Positions 17,511 to 27,500 of a stretch of DNA of 48,761 nucleotides are shown piece after piece. How positions within the stretch are numbered: position 1 is the stretch's first letter; each line of letters starts with the position of its first letter. The position numbers and the translations under genes were made by a program. Under the pieces are notes generated by a model. That model searched no databases. It saw only the letters and a list, made by a program, of their open reading frames with translations, and was not told the origin of the DNA. Source of the DNA: Acidimicrobiaceae bacterium. Its GTDB lineage: Bacteria; Actinomycetota; Acidimicrobiia; Acidimicrobiales; Aldehydirespiratoraceae. The DNA is taken from positions 1 through 48,761 of the forward strand of contig VXTM01000019.1 of the NCBI GenBank assembly GCA_009837445.1, given 5' to 3'.

Positions 17511-18460
17511 CAATGGCACCCCAAACCCTTCGCCGGTCCAGTGGATGGCTCGAAGACAAGGACGAATACGACCCCGGGGCGGCGTCGGTGTTGCCCGCAG
17601 CGGCCTTCGTCGCGCTCCGCGGAATGACACCATGGCAATGGCCGTCGAGCGAGGAATCTCAGCACTCTGACTTGTTCTTCGTCATGCCGGGCCTGGAGGA
17701 CCCTACCCTCGGGAGCACTAGGGAGTTCCGAGGCTCGCTCGGTGATGTGACTGTTGTGAGACACAGTGCGCCGCTTGCTGTCCCTTGGCTCAGACCGCGC
17801 CTGGCCGAGTTTGTAGAACTGCGCAGGGCGCTTGGCGAGGTCGCTGCACGAGACATGCTGGTTGAGGCACAGCGAAGCGGCTCCGTCAAGGATGACGATA
17901 CCGACCCCATTGAGGCCGCGGCATCAGTGGCGGCACGTCATCCTGCGCTAGCCGAAGCTGAAGAAGGCGTACGGCAGGTGCTCTTGTACATTGCTGAGCA
18001 GGCTGGCCGCTTCCGAGAGTTGAGCGTGGATCCCGTACAGTTCTTGGACGAGTTGCGGCTGCGGCTCATCGGGGAGACCACCGTGCTGGACAGGGCGATG
18101 AGCGAGATTCTGCAGGAACCCATGCTGACGGAGCATGAGGCGGCTCTTGCGCTCGATTCGACGCGAGCAGACACCGGCTCAGTGGAGGAATACAGGTCGA
18201 GTTCGTGGCTGATCAGGCTTCCGACCGATCGAGGCTATCGGTATCCGGAGTTTCAGTTCGACCGGGCGCGGGCCGGCATTCATGATGTCGTGCGCGATGT
18301 CAACGTGAGGCTTGACGCGGCCGGAGATCCCTGGGGGGTCGCGTCATGGTGGTTCTCTCGCGTCGCGTATCTCGATGGACGTCCCGCCGACTTGGTCGGA
18401 TCGCACGACGAGGCCGAGATTGTCGTAGCGTCGAAGGCTCTCCTCGCCCCTATCGGGTAG
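17507..18460 (+). CDS. Antitoxin with Xre/MbcA/ParS-type C-terminal domain
   Basis: The 317-residue protein ends in a toxin-binding domain: YRYPEFQFD, then VRDVNVRLDAAGDPWGVASW and LDGRPADLVGS, then an alpha-helical end. This is the pattern of MbcA/ParS/Xre antitoxins paired with RES toxins. Unlike the usual 120-170 residue antitoxins it carries about 200 extra N-terminal residues with coiled-coil-like helices and no obvious HTH. The start overlaps the stop of the preceding gene, with an alternative ATG at 17513. The RES toxin follows 96 bp downstream. DNA binding may reside in the unrecognised N-terminal region or in the partner protein. Confidence 0.82.
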   Translation: MTMAPQTLRRSSGWLEDKDEYDPGAASVLPAAAFVALRGMTPWQWPSSEESQHSDLFFVMPGLEDPTLGSTREFRGSLGDVTVVRHSAPLAVPWLRPRLAEFVELRRALGEVAARDMLVEAQRSGSVKDDDTDPIEAAASVAARHPALAEAEEGVRQVLLYIAEQAGRFRELSVDPVQFLDELRLRLIGETTVLDRAMSEILQEPMLTEHEAALALDSTRADTGSVEEYRSSSWLIRLPTDRGYRYPEFQFDRARAGIHDVVRDVNVRLDAAGDPWGVASWWFSRVAYLDGRPADLVGSHDEAEIVVASKALLAPIG

Positions 18461-18556
18461 GCAGCGAAGAATCCCGGCACCGTGTACAACGGCTGTCGGG
18501 GCTTCAGTCAGTGACCGCTCCAGACTTTGCAACAGCTCGGGATCCGTAGGCGGGCG

Positions 18557-19288
18557 ATGCCTCCGTTGGGCCCTCCGCCGGCCCGCTATGCGGGCAAGCC
18601 GCATGTGCGACCCCTCAGCGCGAGCACAGTCGTGGCGCGGATTCACAGCACCAGGTTCGGGCCGACGCAGTTCAACCCAAGATACTTCTCGGCCGATCGC
18701 GAGGGTCTTGGGGGCCGATTCGATTCGACGTCGGACGACCCATATTCGTTCCTCTACGCGGCTGAAGATGCGGGTACAGCCGTTAGCGAGGCACTCCTGC
18801 GCTACCTTGAGCCCGACGACAGCGGAACCCGCATGCTTCCCCGAAGCCTTGTGGCTGACAAGATGATCAGTTGGATCGAGACGCAGCACGATCTCGAACT
18901 GGTGGACTTGAGCACTGGAGGAGGTCTGGGCGCGATCGGCGCGGACCATCGGCTGACAACCGCAACTGAGAGGGAGTACCACATGACGCGTCGCTGGTCG
19001 GCCTGGATTCGAAGGCAGACAAAGCATGTTCCGCACATAGCGCAAGGACTCATCTGGCAGTCGTTGCGCGAGCCGGCAGGATACGCATGCGTCTTCTTTG
19101 AGGATCGGTGCCCACGCGATGCCTTCAAGATATGCACGGTCGGTTTGCCGATACCCGCGGCCGAAAGGAAGCTTGATCACGGCGCGGGACGTGACTTTCT
19201 GGAGGAGATCCTGAAGTCATACAATGTCGCGCTGTCACCCTCGCCGAGCCATGCCACCGCCCGGTACGGTCTCTTGAGGCGACTGTGA
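18557..19288 (+). CDS. RES-domain toxin (NAD+-degrading)
   Basis: The 243-residue protein carries the RES fold. An N-terminal ARIHSTRFGPTQFNP is followed by a substrate-pocket segment GGRFDSTSD, then YSFLYAAEDAGTAVSEALLR, which holds the conserved Tyr and Glu, and a conserved Ser near the C-terminus. Known RES toxins (MbcT family) hydrolyse or phosphorolyse NAD+ and arrest growth. The upstream Xre/MbcA-type gene is the expected antitoxin. The ATG at 18557 is preferred; a TTG at 18527 is in frame. The protein is longer than typical 150-200 residue RES toxins. Confidence 0.85.
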   Translation: MPPLGPPPARYAGKPHVRPLSASTVVARIHSTRFGPTQFNPRYFSADREGLGGRFDSTSDDPYSFLYAAEDAGTAVSEALLRYLEPDDSGTRMLPRSLVADKMISWIETQHDLELVDLSTGGGLGAIGADHRLTTATEREYHMTRRWSAWIRRQTKHVPHIAQGLIWQSLREPAGYACVFFEDRCPRDAFKICTVGLPIPAAERKLDHGAGRDFLEEILKSYNVALSPSPSHATARYGLLRRL

Positions 19289-19425
19289 GCACAGTGTTCA
19301 CGACGGAGAGCCAGCAGATTCTGGGGGAGATAACCAAGGAGGTCTCGGGCTGTTCCGGTCTCGTTGACACCAGTGGTCGTGCGGCTTGAACGAATTGCCA
19401 TGTCGCGGCCTAGCGGCTCAGGCCG

Positions 19426-20481
19426 CTAGGCCGCGGTTGCTAGCCAGCCTTGGTCGTGGAGGCGGTGCCAGGCAGACTCGATGTGTTGTGCGGTGAACAT
19501 GCGTCGCTTGCGTTGGCTCCAGCTCTGGACCCGCCTGGTCATGCCGCTCAGGTCGCTGACGTTCCCCTTGCGGGCAGCCATCCAGTGAACGCTGGCGAGT
19601 AGCTCGAGTCCATAGGCCGACTCGTAGCCCTCGACCAACTCAAGGACGCGCTGGATGCGTTCGGCGATTTGGTGGTTCTCTGCGAGGGCTTCGGATGCCT
19701 CGTTGGCTCCACCTGGACGAACGGTGATCGGCTCGGCGTCGCGCACCTTCTTCGAGCCGTCACCAAAGCCTTCGAGTTGATGGCCCTCAAGCGACTTGAG
19801 CACATGGCGAAGGTTGTCGGCGTAGGGACCGTAGATCTTGGCCTGGTAGTCCAACTTGAGGTCTTCGCCCGCCTCCTGCAGGAAGTACATGAGCTTGTGG
19901 ATCTCGATCAGCGAGACGAACAGCGCTACCTGGGAGTACTGGTCGATCACCGACACGAGTGCGGCCGTGCTCGTAGTCAGCTTCGGGCGCGGGGTCGATA
20001 TCACCATGTCGGCTGCGTCGGGGGCGCCTTCCGGCGCGTACAGGTGAACGACGACCTCGAGGTCGCCTAGGCGATCCTCGATCAGTGACCGGACTTCCTC
20101 CCAGTCCAGCCCCCCGTGGCCGCAGCCAAGCGGCGGCAGCGCGATGGAAGAAATCTCCAACTCCTCGATCACACCGCGCAGATCGTCGAGGCCATCGGCC
20201 ACGTCGCGAATGCGGGACCTGGCGCGCCAATGACCCTTGGTCGGGAAGTTGATGATCCAGCGCGGCGGCATGAGTTGACCGTTGTCGAAGACGAACACCT
20301 CGCCAAGTCTCACGGCCTGCTTCTTGCAGGCTGCCTCGTAAGCCTTGAAGTTCGCTGGGAAGGCGTTCTTGAACTGGAGGGCGATCCCCTTGCCCATCAC
20401 GCCGACCGTGTTGACAGAATTCGCAAGCGCCTCCACGTCCGCCTTCAGCAGGTTGCCGTGTGCGTCGATGAACTCAGCCAT
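19426..20481 (-). CDS. darG: DarG antitoxin: macro domain DNA ADP-ribosylglycohydrolase
   Basis: The 351-residue protein has an N-terminal macro domain (about 1-155): N21/N24 region, GVMGKGIALQFK at 27-38, the lysine of NFPTKGHW (K82) where the family has its catalytic lysine, and PPLGCGHGGLDW at 116-127. The C-terminal helical domain (about 165-351, YSQVALFVSLIEIHKLMYFL onward) is the DarT-binding, YbiA-unrelated DarG tail. It removes ADP-ribose from thymidine in DNA and also sequesters DarT. The ATG overlaps the darT stop (TGATG), so antitoxin follows toxin in a coupled pair, the usual DarTG order. Confidence 0.93.
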   Translation of the reverse strand: MAEFIDAHGNLLKADVEALANSVNTVGVMGKGIALQFKNAFPANFKAYEAACKKQAVRLGEVFVFDNGQLMPPRWIINFPTKGHWRARSRIRDVADGLDDLRGVIEELEISSIALPPLGCGHGGLDWEEVRSLIEDRLGDLEVVVHLYAPEGAPDAADMVISTPRPKLTTSTAALVSVIDQYSQVALFVSLIEIHKLMYFLQEAGEDLKLDYQAKIYGPYADNLRHVLKSLEGHQLEGFGDGSKKVRDAEPITVRPGGANEASEALAENHQIAERIQRVLELVEGYESAYGLELLASVHWMAARKGNVSDLSGMTRRVQSWSQRKRRMFTAQHIESAWHRLHDQGWLATAA

Positions 20482-21119
20482 CAGAAGTACCAGCCGGGTC
20501 GGGGTCTGACAGGGATCTCGATGCCGACGCTACTCAGTGCATGCTCCGCCTGTCGGCATTTGTTGTCGTTGCGTGCGGCTACCCCGATGAACGCCGACCA
20601 GGGCACGTGGTCATGCACTAGGAGCTCAGCCATCCGCCGCTCCTGGCGATCGGGTTCCTCGTACGTGTTGTTCCACATCCGTCCCTCCATGAGGTCCCAG
20701 TCCACATAATCGTCCAAGTCCTCTAGATCATCTCCGTAGTCAGCAATACGTAGTGCGGCGTTCCGGTCCGTGAACACGAAGCTGAGGCCTTCCTCCACGA
20801 CCTTCTCAACGCTGGTGACGAGGTACACGATCTCGTCCTGGCCTCCGCTGTACGTCGGAACGTCGCCCTGCGAGATGATGTACAGCATCGGTGATCGGGC
20901 GGCGAAGTAGAAGGGGACGTAGTTGGCGACCCAACCGTAAGGGGGTAGAGGTACTGCAAGGTTCCGTCGCCGCTGCTTGACGTCGGCATTGCCTATCTCC
21001 GTTGGTGCTCTCTGGCCTGCCTCGATCTGCGTATCGCTGTAGAGACCCGCTTCGGCAATCGATGCGAGGTTCGAGATGTGGGTGAAGTGATATAGCAACC
21101 CCCGCCTGCGTGTCACCAA
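20481..21119 (-). CDS. darT: DarT toxin: DNA thymidine ADP-ribosyltransferase
   Basis: The 212-residue protein carries the DarT (DUF4433) signature. YHFTHISNLASIAEAGL at 10-26 forms the NAD site. DVKQRRRNLAVPLPPYGWVA and VPFYFAARSPMLY at 46-80 follow. RRMAELLVHDHVPW holds E165, which matches the family's catalytic glutamate. It uses NAD+ to modify thymidine in single-stranded DNA, blocking replication; DarTG systems act in phage defence by abortive infection. The TTG at 21119 or GTG at 21116 is preceded by GGAGG. The gene is intact. Confidence 0.93.
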   Translation of the reverse strand: MVTRRRGLLYHFTHISNLASIAEAGLYSDTQIEAGQRAPTEIGNADVKQRRRNLAVPLPPYGWVANYVPFYFAARSPMLYIISQGDVPTYSGGQDEIVYLVTSVEKVVEEGLSFVFTDRNAALRIADYGDDLEDLDDYVDWDLMEGRMWNNTYEEPDRQERRMAELLVHDHVPWSAFIGVAARNDNKCRQAEHALSSVGIEIPVRPRPGWYF

Positions 21120-21399
21120 GGCCCAGTCGCCTCCGACGTTGCAGCCGTGAGACCGAGCAACTCCGCCGTGCGCGGATCACGCGTTCCGGGCTGGTTCGTG
21201 TTGAGACACGAGTAGTCGCTGGTAGCGAAGCCGGCGCGCTGATCCGAACACATGTTCATAACATAGCTCCTGGGACGGGCGTTCACAAGCGACATCGGTT
21301 GCCGGCCCGCAACGACTGGACTTGTCCCACTCCACGCTGACAATCTGACGACCTACCTGATCCTGTAGCACATGAGCGTGGTATCGTTCGTGCAACTCC

Positions 21400-21460
21400 C
21401 CCGGGGTGAGCAGCCCCGGGCCAACGGCCCCGGCTCCTGCCGGGGCTGTCTCTTTCTCGG
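21400..21460 (+). terminator. Double GC hairpin, terminator-like on the plus strand
   Basis: Hairpin 1 is CCCGGGG/CCCCGGG with a 7-base loop (21400-21420). Hairpin 2 is an 11-bp stem (one G-T pair) with TCCT loop, core GCCCCGGC/GCCGGGGC (21424-21449), followed by CTCTTTCTC. No plus-strand gene ends here, so it may terminate a short non-coding transcript or be a leftover. Confidence 0.5.
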
Positions 21461-21560
21461 CTGCGTACCCGTGACGGTACGACTCTCAGGGTGAGCGTCA
21501 GCGGTGGTTCTGTGTTCTCGTGCACAAGAACACAAGACGGGGGCGCCGCTGTGCCCCTCG

Positions 21561-21710
21561 TCACGCCGGGTTGAGGAAGGGCAGCCCGCCGCAGGGGAGC
21601 CCCGACCGGCGAATCTCGGCTTCGACCTTGCGGGCTTCATCCCCCGTCTCCGTGAGGGCGTAACGGAAGGCAAGGTGTTGCCGGATGAAGTCACGGGTCG
21701 GGGTGTCAAA
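21561..21710 (-). pseudogene. GIY-YIG nuclease-like 3' remnant
   Basis: About 49 residues (TPTRDFIRQHLAFRYALTET, then DEARKVEAEIRRSGLPCGG, then LPFLNP and stop) resemble the C-terminal end of GIY-YIG family proteins. No matching N-terminal part is readable upstream in this frame. The assignment rests on a short segment. Confidence 0.35.
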
Positions 21711-22089
21711 GGCTGAGTTCACCCGCCCCCACGGCCGAGAGCTGTTCGCTTGTAAGCATCGGGATGACGACGCGGTCGCAGATGTAGGCATTGAACTGGT
21801 CAAGTCTGCGGGGCGAGGCTCAAGGTGTGGCGGTCCGAGTACACGGGGAGGACGGTGACCGACTTCTGCTACCGCTGCGCTCGGAACTGGGGTGCCAGGG
21901 CTTCACGGCTAGCTCCGGAACAGATCTACGATCTGTAGGACGCCGCGAGGCCAGAGCCTGGCAGGCATGCCCCAACCGTTGTGACCTCCGTGCCGCCGTC
22001 CTCGGTGAGTAGTCGGGTGTCGATGAAGCGCCTAGGCGCGCTACTAGCCCTAGAGTTCGCCCACTAAGTCACTACTGCGTAAGGGCACG

Positions 22090-23241
22090 ATGAGAGAGGT
22101 CTACCTGGACTACAACGCCTCGGCTCCGCTTGATGAGCGGGTTGTCGAAGAGATGAGGCCCGTGCTGTCGGAAGCAGTGGGTAACGCATCGTCGGTGCAC
22201 CGCTTTGGTCGACGACAGGCGGCTCTCGTGGATGAGGCGCGCGAGCACGTAGCTGAATTGGTGGGCGGACACCCAGGGGGTGTGGTGTTCACGTCGGGCG
22301 CTACCGAGGCCAACAACCTGGCGCTGCAGGGAGCCGTCGCGGCAATGACAGGGGGAGCGGCTCGGCTCATGGTGTCCGCCATTGAGCACGCCTCGGTGAG
22401 TCGCACCGCGCAATGGCTGGCTGATCGGGGCTTGGTGAAGTTGGAGGTCGTCGGTGTCACTGCCGCCGGTTGGGTACGGCCGGACATGGTTGCCGAGTTG
22501 ATCGGGCCCGATGTTGTCGTGGTGTCAGTGATGGCGGCCAACAGCGAGACGGGCGTCTTGACTCCTGTGGGCGAAATCGCGGAGCAGGTTCGGGAGCGCG
22601 GTGTTCTGTTTCACTGTGATGCCACGCAGATGGCCGGACGCATGAGCTTTGACATGGGTGAGCTTGGCGTCGACCTGGTCTCGGTTAGCGGCCACAAGAT
22701 CTGCGGCCCGGGTGGAGTAGGGGCGTTGATCTGTACTCGCCAGGCCCAGCGCAGGTTGGAGCCGCTGCTCATGGGGGGAGGGCACGAGAGGGGATTGCGG
22801 TCGGGCTCACTGAACGTCGCTGGAATCGTGGGATTGGGGGCCGCGGCGCGTCTTGCGGCAGAGGAGCGCCTCCAAGAGGCCGGCAGAGTCTCGGCGCTGC
22901 GGGATCGCCTGGTGGCGGAGATGATGAGCCGGCTCGAGGGGGTGCATGAGAACGGAGATGTGAAGAGGCGCCTGCCCAATACCGCCAACGTGCGTTTTGT
23001 GGGCGCTGACTCTGAGGCAGTCATGGCGAACATGGATCCGGTTGCGGTGTCCGCCGGTAGTGCCTGCTCGGCTGGATCCATTGAGCCTTCGCGAGTCTTG
23101 TTGGCGATGGGCTTGTCGAGGGACGCAGCCTTCGAGTCCGTGAGGTTCAGCCTCGGGCGTTTCACGAGCGAAGAAGACATCGATCTGGCAGTGGACGTGG
23201 CCGTGAGGGCTGTCGAGCGTGTCCGATCAATGACAAGTTGA
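22090..23241 (+). CDS. sspA: SspA: cysteine desulfurase of the phosphorothioation system
   Basis: The 383-residue class V aminotransferase is of the IscS/DndA type. It has the PLP lysine K203 (SGHKICGPGG), H100 (IEHAS), D177 (HCDATQ) and the sulfur-accepting C326 in SAGSACSAGS. It takes sulfur from L-cysteine as a persulfide for transfer to the ATP pyrophosphatase SspD. In isolation it could be IscS, but DUF4007, ATPase and PAPS-reductase-like genes follow on the same strand, which is the ssp order. AAGGG lies 5-6 bases before the ATG. GC content is lower than in the flanking chromosomal genes. Confidence 0.93.
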   Translation: MREVYLDYNASAPLDERVVEEMRPVLSEAVGNASSVHRFGRRQAALVDEAREHVAELVGGHPGGVVFTSGATEANNLALQGAVAAMTGGAARLMVSAIEHASVSRTAQWLADRGLVKLEVVGVTAAGWVRPDMVAELIGPDVVVVSVMAANSETGVLTPVGEIAEQVRERGVLFHCDATQMAGRMSFDMGELGVDLVSVSGHKICGPGGVGALICTRQAQRRLEPLLMGGGHERGLRSGSLNVAGIVGLGAAARLAAEERLQEAGRVSALRDRLVAEMMSRLEGVHENGDVKRRLPNTANVRFVGADSEAVMANMDPVAVSAGSACSAGSIEPSRVLLAMGLSRDAAFESVRFSLGRFTSEEDIDLAVDVAVRAVERVRSMTS

Positions 23242-23350
23242 TCGCCCAGGTCCCACCGCCGGATGGAAGCTGGGAAGCCGATGCGGTGGACGCCCGTGTT
23301 GTCTGAATCGGCCGAGCCGTTCCGCGATGCTGTCCTACCGCGTGACTATG

Positions 23351-23381
23351 GTCGTGAGGTGGCTTACGAAACCACCACGAC
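23351..23381 (+). promoter_or_regulatory. Hairpin just before the sspB start codon
   Basis: GTCGT and GGTGG (with a 2-base bulge) pair with CCACC and ACGAC around a 9-base loop. The hairpin ends six bases before the ATG at 23388. A GAGGTGG ribosome-site-like sequence is locked in its left arm, and no other Shine-Dalgarno is visible. Confidence 0.45.
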
Positions 23382-23387
23382 CCCGCG

Positions 23388-24506
23388 ATGAGGCTCTCCG
23401 ACGTGGCCGAGCGGTCTTTCGCTCGCCATGAGACGTTCCATCCTCGTTACGGCTGGTTTCGCAAGGCCTATACGGTCGCTGCTGAAGACCCAGGTGTGTT
23501 CGGCCGTGAGGAAGCGCCGGTGGTCATCGGCGTGGGCAAGAACATGGTGCGGGCCATTCGGTTCTGGGGCTTGGCGGCGAAGCTGATCGTCGAGGATCCA
23601 CAGTCACCCAACCGCAGAGCGCCGCATTTTGTGCCTACTCGAAGGGGACACGCTCTCTTCGGCCCGAACGGATGGGATCCCTACATGGAAGATCCCGGCA
23701 CTCTCTGGCTGTTGCACTGGTTGCTCCTGGCTCGTCGCTGCCGGTTGCCGGTGTGGTGGCTCGCGTTCAACGAGTTCCATGCAGTGGAGTTCACCGAGCC
23801 CGACCTTGAGGAGGCGGTAACGGCACAACTGGAGGCTGTAGCGGCGTGGGCAATGCCTCATCCGTCGTCGTTGAAGAAGGATCTGAGCGCCCTGGTTCGC
23901 ACCTACAGCTCGGTGCCTCGGACGGGGAGGGTGAGCATCGATGACGTGCTGGATTCCCCGCTGCGAGAACTCAAGATCCTGGAGCGTTCGCGAGCAACGG
24001 GCTCGCTGCGGTTCAGGTTGGGCTCGAAGCCGACGTTGCCTGCACCGATCGTCGCTCATGCGGCGCTCGACTACCTAGATCGGTACGGCCGTGGTGGCCG
24101 CACCGTCACCATCAGCAGCCTTGTCCATGAGCCCGGCACTCCAGGACGGGTCTTCAGACTCAACGAAGCGGAATTGCTCGAATCACTGAAATCGGTCGCA
24201 GACGACTGCGATGAGTTGCGCATCTCCGCTCCAGCCGGTGCGTGGCAACTGGCCTGGTCCGACGAGCCCGAGGCGATCGCCACCGGGCTTCTTCACGACT
24301 ACTACGGCGCATCGCCGAAAGACGCGAGATCCGGACTAGCAGGTGACGAGCCGGTGGGGCTGGAACTGCTACCGCAGGGGGGCTTGGGCACCAACGCGAC
24401 GGTGACGAAGCGCGCCGACGGTCGAAGGTCACACAAGCGACGCCTCGAAGCTCTATCTCCAGCTGAGGACATGCTGCAAGAGGCTCAAGGCGCAGGAGTT
24501 GCGTGA
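23388..24506 (+). CDS. sspB: SspB: DUF4007 protein of the phosphorothioation system
   Basis: The 372-residue protein has the DUF4007 pattern: FARHETFHPRYGWFRKAY, then VIGVGKNMVRAIRFWGLAAK, then PTRRGHALFG, DPYMEDPGTLWLLHWLLLA. In SspABCD systems this subunit binds and nicks DNA so that sulfur can be inserted on one strand (CCA context in studied systems). A 146-bp gap with a hairpin separates it from sspA. It overlaps sspC (TGATG), so SspB and SspC are co-translated. The C-terminal 40 residues are basic and low-complexity, possibly a DNA-contact tail. Confidence 0.92.
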   Translation: MRLSDVAERSFARHETFHPRYGWFRKAYTVAAEDPGVFGREEAPVVIGVGKNMVRAIRFWGLAAKLIVEDPQSPNRRAPHFVPTRRGHALFGPNGWDPYMEDPGTLWLLHWLLLARRCRLPVWWLAFNEFHAVEFTEPDLEEAVTAQLEAVAAWAMPHPSSLKKDLSALVRTYSSVPRTGRVSIDDVLDSPLRELKILERSRATGSLRFRLGSKPTLPAPIVAHAALDYLDRYGRGGRTVTISSLVHEPGTPGRVFRLNEAELLESLKSVADDCDELRISAPAGAWQLAWSDEPEAIATGLLHDYYGASPKDARSGLAGDEPVGLELLPQGGLGTNATVTKRADGRRSHKRRLEALSPAEDMLQEAQGAGVA

Positions 24507-27500
24507 TGGCGCAGTTGGGTGACTACATCTCCGTTCGCAGTCGGTTCGCTCGATCAGCGAGTCTTGAGCGCGACTTGGCACGTCAGGAGCCCCTGGAGGG
24601 CTACGTGGCCACGGCGCGGGCGCTGACCGTCCTTGAACGCATTGCGTCGACCGCGGCGAAGGAGCCGGCCGGTGGTGCCTGGTCGGTGACCGGACCTTAC
24701 GGATCTGGCAAGTCGTCGCTTGCCCTATTGCTAGATGCTGCCTTCGGCGCGTCCGGCGAACTCCGACGTACCGCATTGCGCCTAGTCGGCGAGGCCTCCC
24801 CCGAGGTTGGCGAATTGGTGCACAAGGCACACAACCGCCACAAGACGAGCCTTCACGGGTTCCATCGTGGACTCGTGACCGCGGAGCGTGAGCCGCTGAA
24901 CCGCACGGTGCTATGGGCGCTGTACTCGGCCGTGCTGCGCCACTGGGGGGAGGTTCCCTCGGCACAGGAGTTCCCCGCCGTCGTGGCCCTTCAGGCGGCA
25001 CTAGAAGACGCCAACGCGGACGATCCTCGGCGTAGAGGTCCTGCGCCGTCGTCGCTGGTAGAGATCGCTCGCTGCCTCGCATCCGACCGGCCACTACTCC
25101 TAGTGATCGATGAGTTCGGCAAGAACCTAGAAGCAGTCAGCGACAGCGACGACGGCGACCCGTACCTCCTACAGCAGTTGGCGGAAGCAGGTCAGGGTTC
25201 GGGTTTGCCGATCTTCCTCGTGACGCTTCAGCACCTGTCCTTCGAAGAGCACATGGAGGGTGCCGCCGGCCCGCAGCGCCGAGAGTGGGCAAAGGTGCAA
25301 GGCCGCTTCGAGGACTTGGCGTTCGTGGAGTCCCCCGCACAGACAAGAGCCCTCATTGGAACCGTCTTTGACGTTCAAGACGAGACGTTGAGCACCCGGA
25401 TTGGCCGGTGGGCGGTCACGGCGGCCAAGCGCATGGGCTCGCTAGGTGTAGGGATGTCCGACCTCGCCGATGCCGGCTCGGTGGCGTCGTGGTATCCGCT
25501 TCACCCGCTGGCAGCGGTGGTGTTGCCCGAATTGTGCAGCCGGTACGGCCAGCACGAGCGCACGCTGTTCTCGTTCCTGACCGATACGCACGCCTCTAGC
25601 GCGGCCTCCTTCCTGACTTCGACTCCGGTACGGGCTAGGGGCACATTGCCGTCCGTGGGACTTGAGGAGGTCTACGACTACTTCGTCGGTACAAGCGCCA
25701 TGAACATCCACTCGGCCCGATTGTCAGGACGCTGGGCCGAGATCGCCACACGGCTCCGTGACTCCCACGGCCTAACCCCCGCGCAAACCCGCATGGCGAA
25801 GGCAATAGCTCTGCTCAATCTCATTTCAGCCACGGGGAAGATCCGAGCCTCGCGACAAGTCCTAACGCTTGTCGATGCCGATGCCGAACGAATACTCGGG
25901 GAACTTGAGAGCGCTGGGCTGGTGACCTACCGGGACTTCGCGGATGAGTACCGGATCTGGCAAGGCACCGATGTTGATGTTCGGGCATCCCTGGAGTCGG
26001 CCCGCGCGCGAGCGCAGCGACTACCGCTCGCAGGAATCCTCGCGGAAGTCGACAGCCCCGAACCCGTCGTAGCTGCCCGTCACAGCGCCAAGAGCGACGT
26101 GCTTCGAGTGTTCCGCCGGCGCTATGTCGATTCGCACGAGAGCATTGAGCCGCTTGAGACCTTCTCGTCCTACGACGGCGAGATCTTGCTCCTGATGGGA
26201 GCACAGGAGGCACTGCCGTCCCTTGAGCGTTGGCGGATGATCAAGCCAACCGTGATAGCGATTCCTCGGGACCTCTCTGGAGTCGACGCCGCTGCACGAG
26301 AGGCGGTCAGCATCGCAGATGTTCTGGCAGAGCCCGCTGTCAAGGAAGACTGGGTAGCGCGACGCGAGCTGGGAGAGCGACTCGCTCAGGCTCAAGCGGT
26401 GCTCGATGAGGCGCTGGCACGAGCGTTTAGTTCCCATGCGTGCAGGTGGATCCTCTTGGGTCCGAGTGAAGACGAGGACGAGGAACTGGTCGGCGGACGC
26501 GGAAGCTCCGCTGTGTCCGAGGCTGCCGACCACGCATACTCCGAGTCGCCTCGGGTTCGCAACGAGATGCTCAATCGCACAGAACTCACGTCTCAGGGAG
26601 CCAAGGCCCGATCACTTCTCCTCGGGGCGATGATCGATCACGGCACCGAGCACGACCTATCGCTCGAAGGCCATGGACCCGAAGTCGCCATGTATCGGGC
26701 GCTACTGCAAAGCACCAGAATCCACCGTCGCAGCGACCACAGAGCGGAGATGGTGTTCGCAGAGCCGACAGACCCGTCCCTGCTACCTGCGTGGGAAATG
26801 CTGCAGGATGAGTTCAAGCGAGCTACAGCCCGACGCATCAACCTCAACGATGTCTGGGCAGCGCTCATCTCGCCTCCCTACGGGATGAAGCCCGGAGTGA
26901 TACCGGTATTCGTGACGGCTGCGTTGATCGCGTACGCCGATGAGGTGGCCATCTACGAACATGGCACCTTCAAGCCGCTGCTGACGGCTGAAGTGTCCGA
27001 ACGGATGGTCCGCAACCCGAACCACTTCGACATTCGGCACTTCGCCAACACGACGGGCGCTCGCCGACTCGTCATTGACGCGCTAGCGGAGCGCCTCCAA
27101 CTGCGGCCAGGCTTCCGCAGACACCGCGTCGCAAATGTGTTGACCGTGGTCGCCCATCTAGTCGGTCGCGCCAGCAGGCTTGACAACTTCACGATGCGCA
27201 CACAGCACCTAACGTCCAAAGCGCTTCGCGTTCGAGATGCGCTAGTAGCAGCTGTCGAACCCGACGAGTTGTTGTTCTCGGCGCTGCCTGTAGCACTGGG
27301 ATTCGATCCCGTACTCGCCGACATGGACGACTATCCAGATGCAGGCGCCTACGCCGATCGCAGCGCTTTGGCGCTGGAGGAGCTATGCGGCAACTACGAG
27401 CGGCTTCTAGGCGACTTGCGGCGGCTACTGCTGGACGCCAGCGCCGAGACCACACGCACCGCGATCGCAGGTCAGGCAGAAGCCCTTGAAGGCGAGGTGC

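Larger units (their letters stand above)
21120..22089. other. Long intergenic stretch between darT and sspA
   Basis: No intact gene is visible. The stretch contains two consecutive GC hairpins (21400-21460) and a decayed GIY-YIG-like 3' end (21561-21710). The remainder (21830-22060) shows no recognisable coding or structure. It presumably carries the promoters for darT (leftward) and sspA (rightward). Confidence 0.6.
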
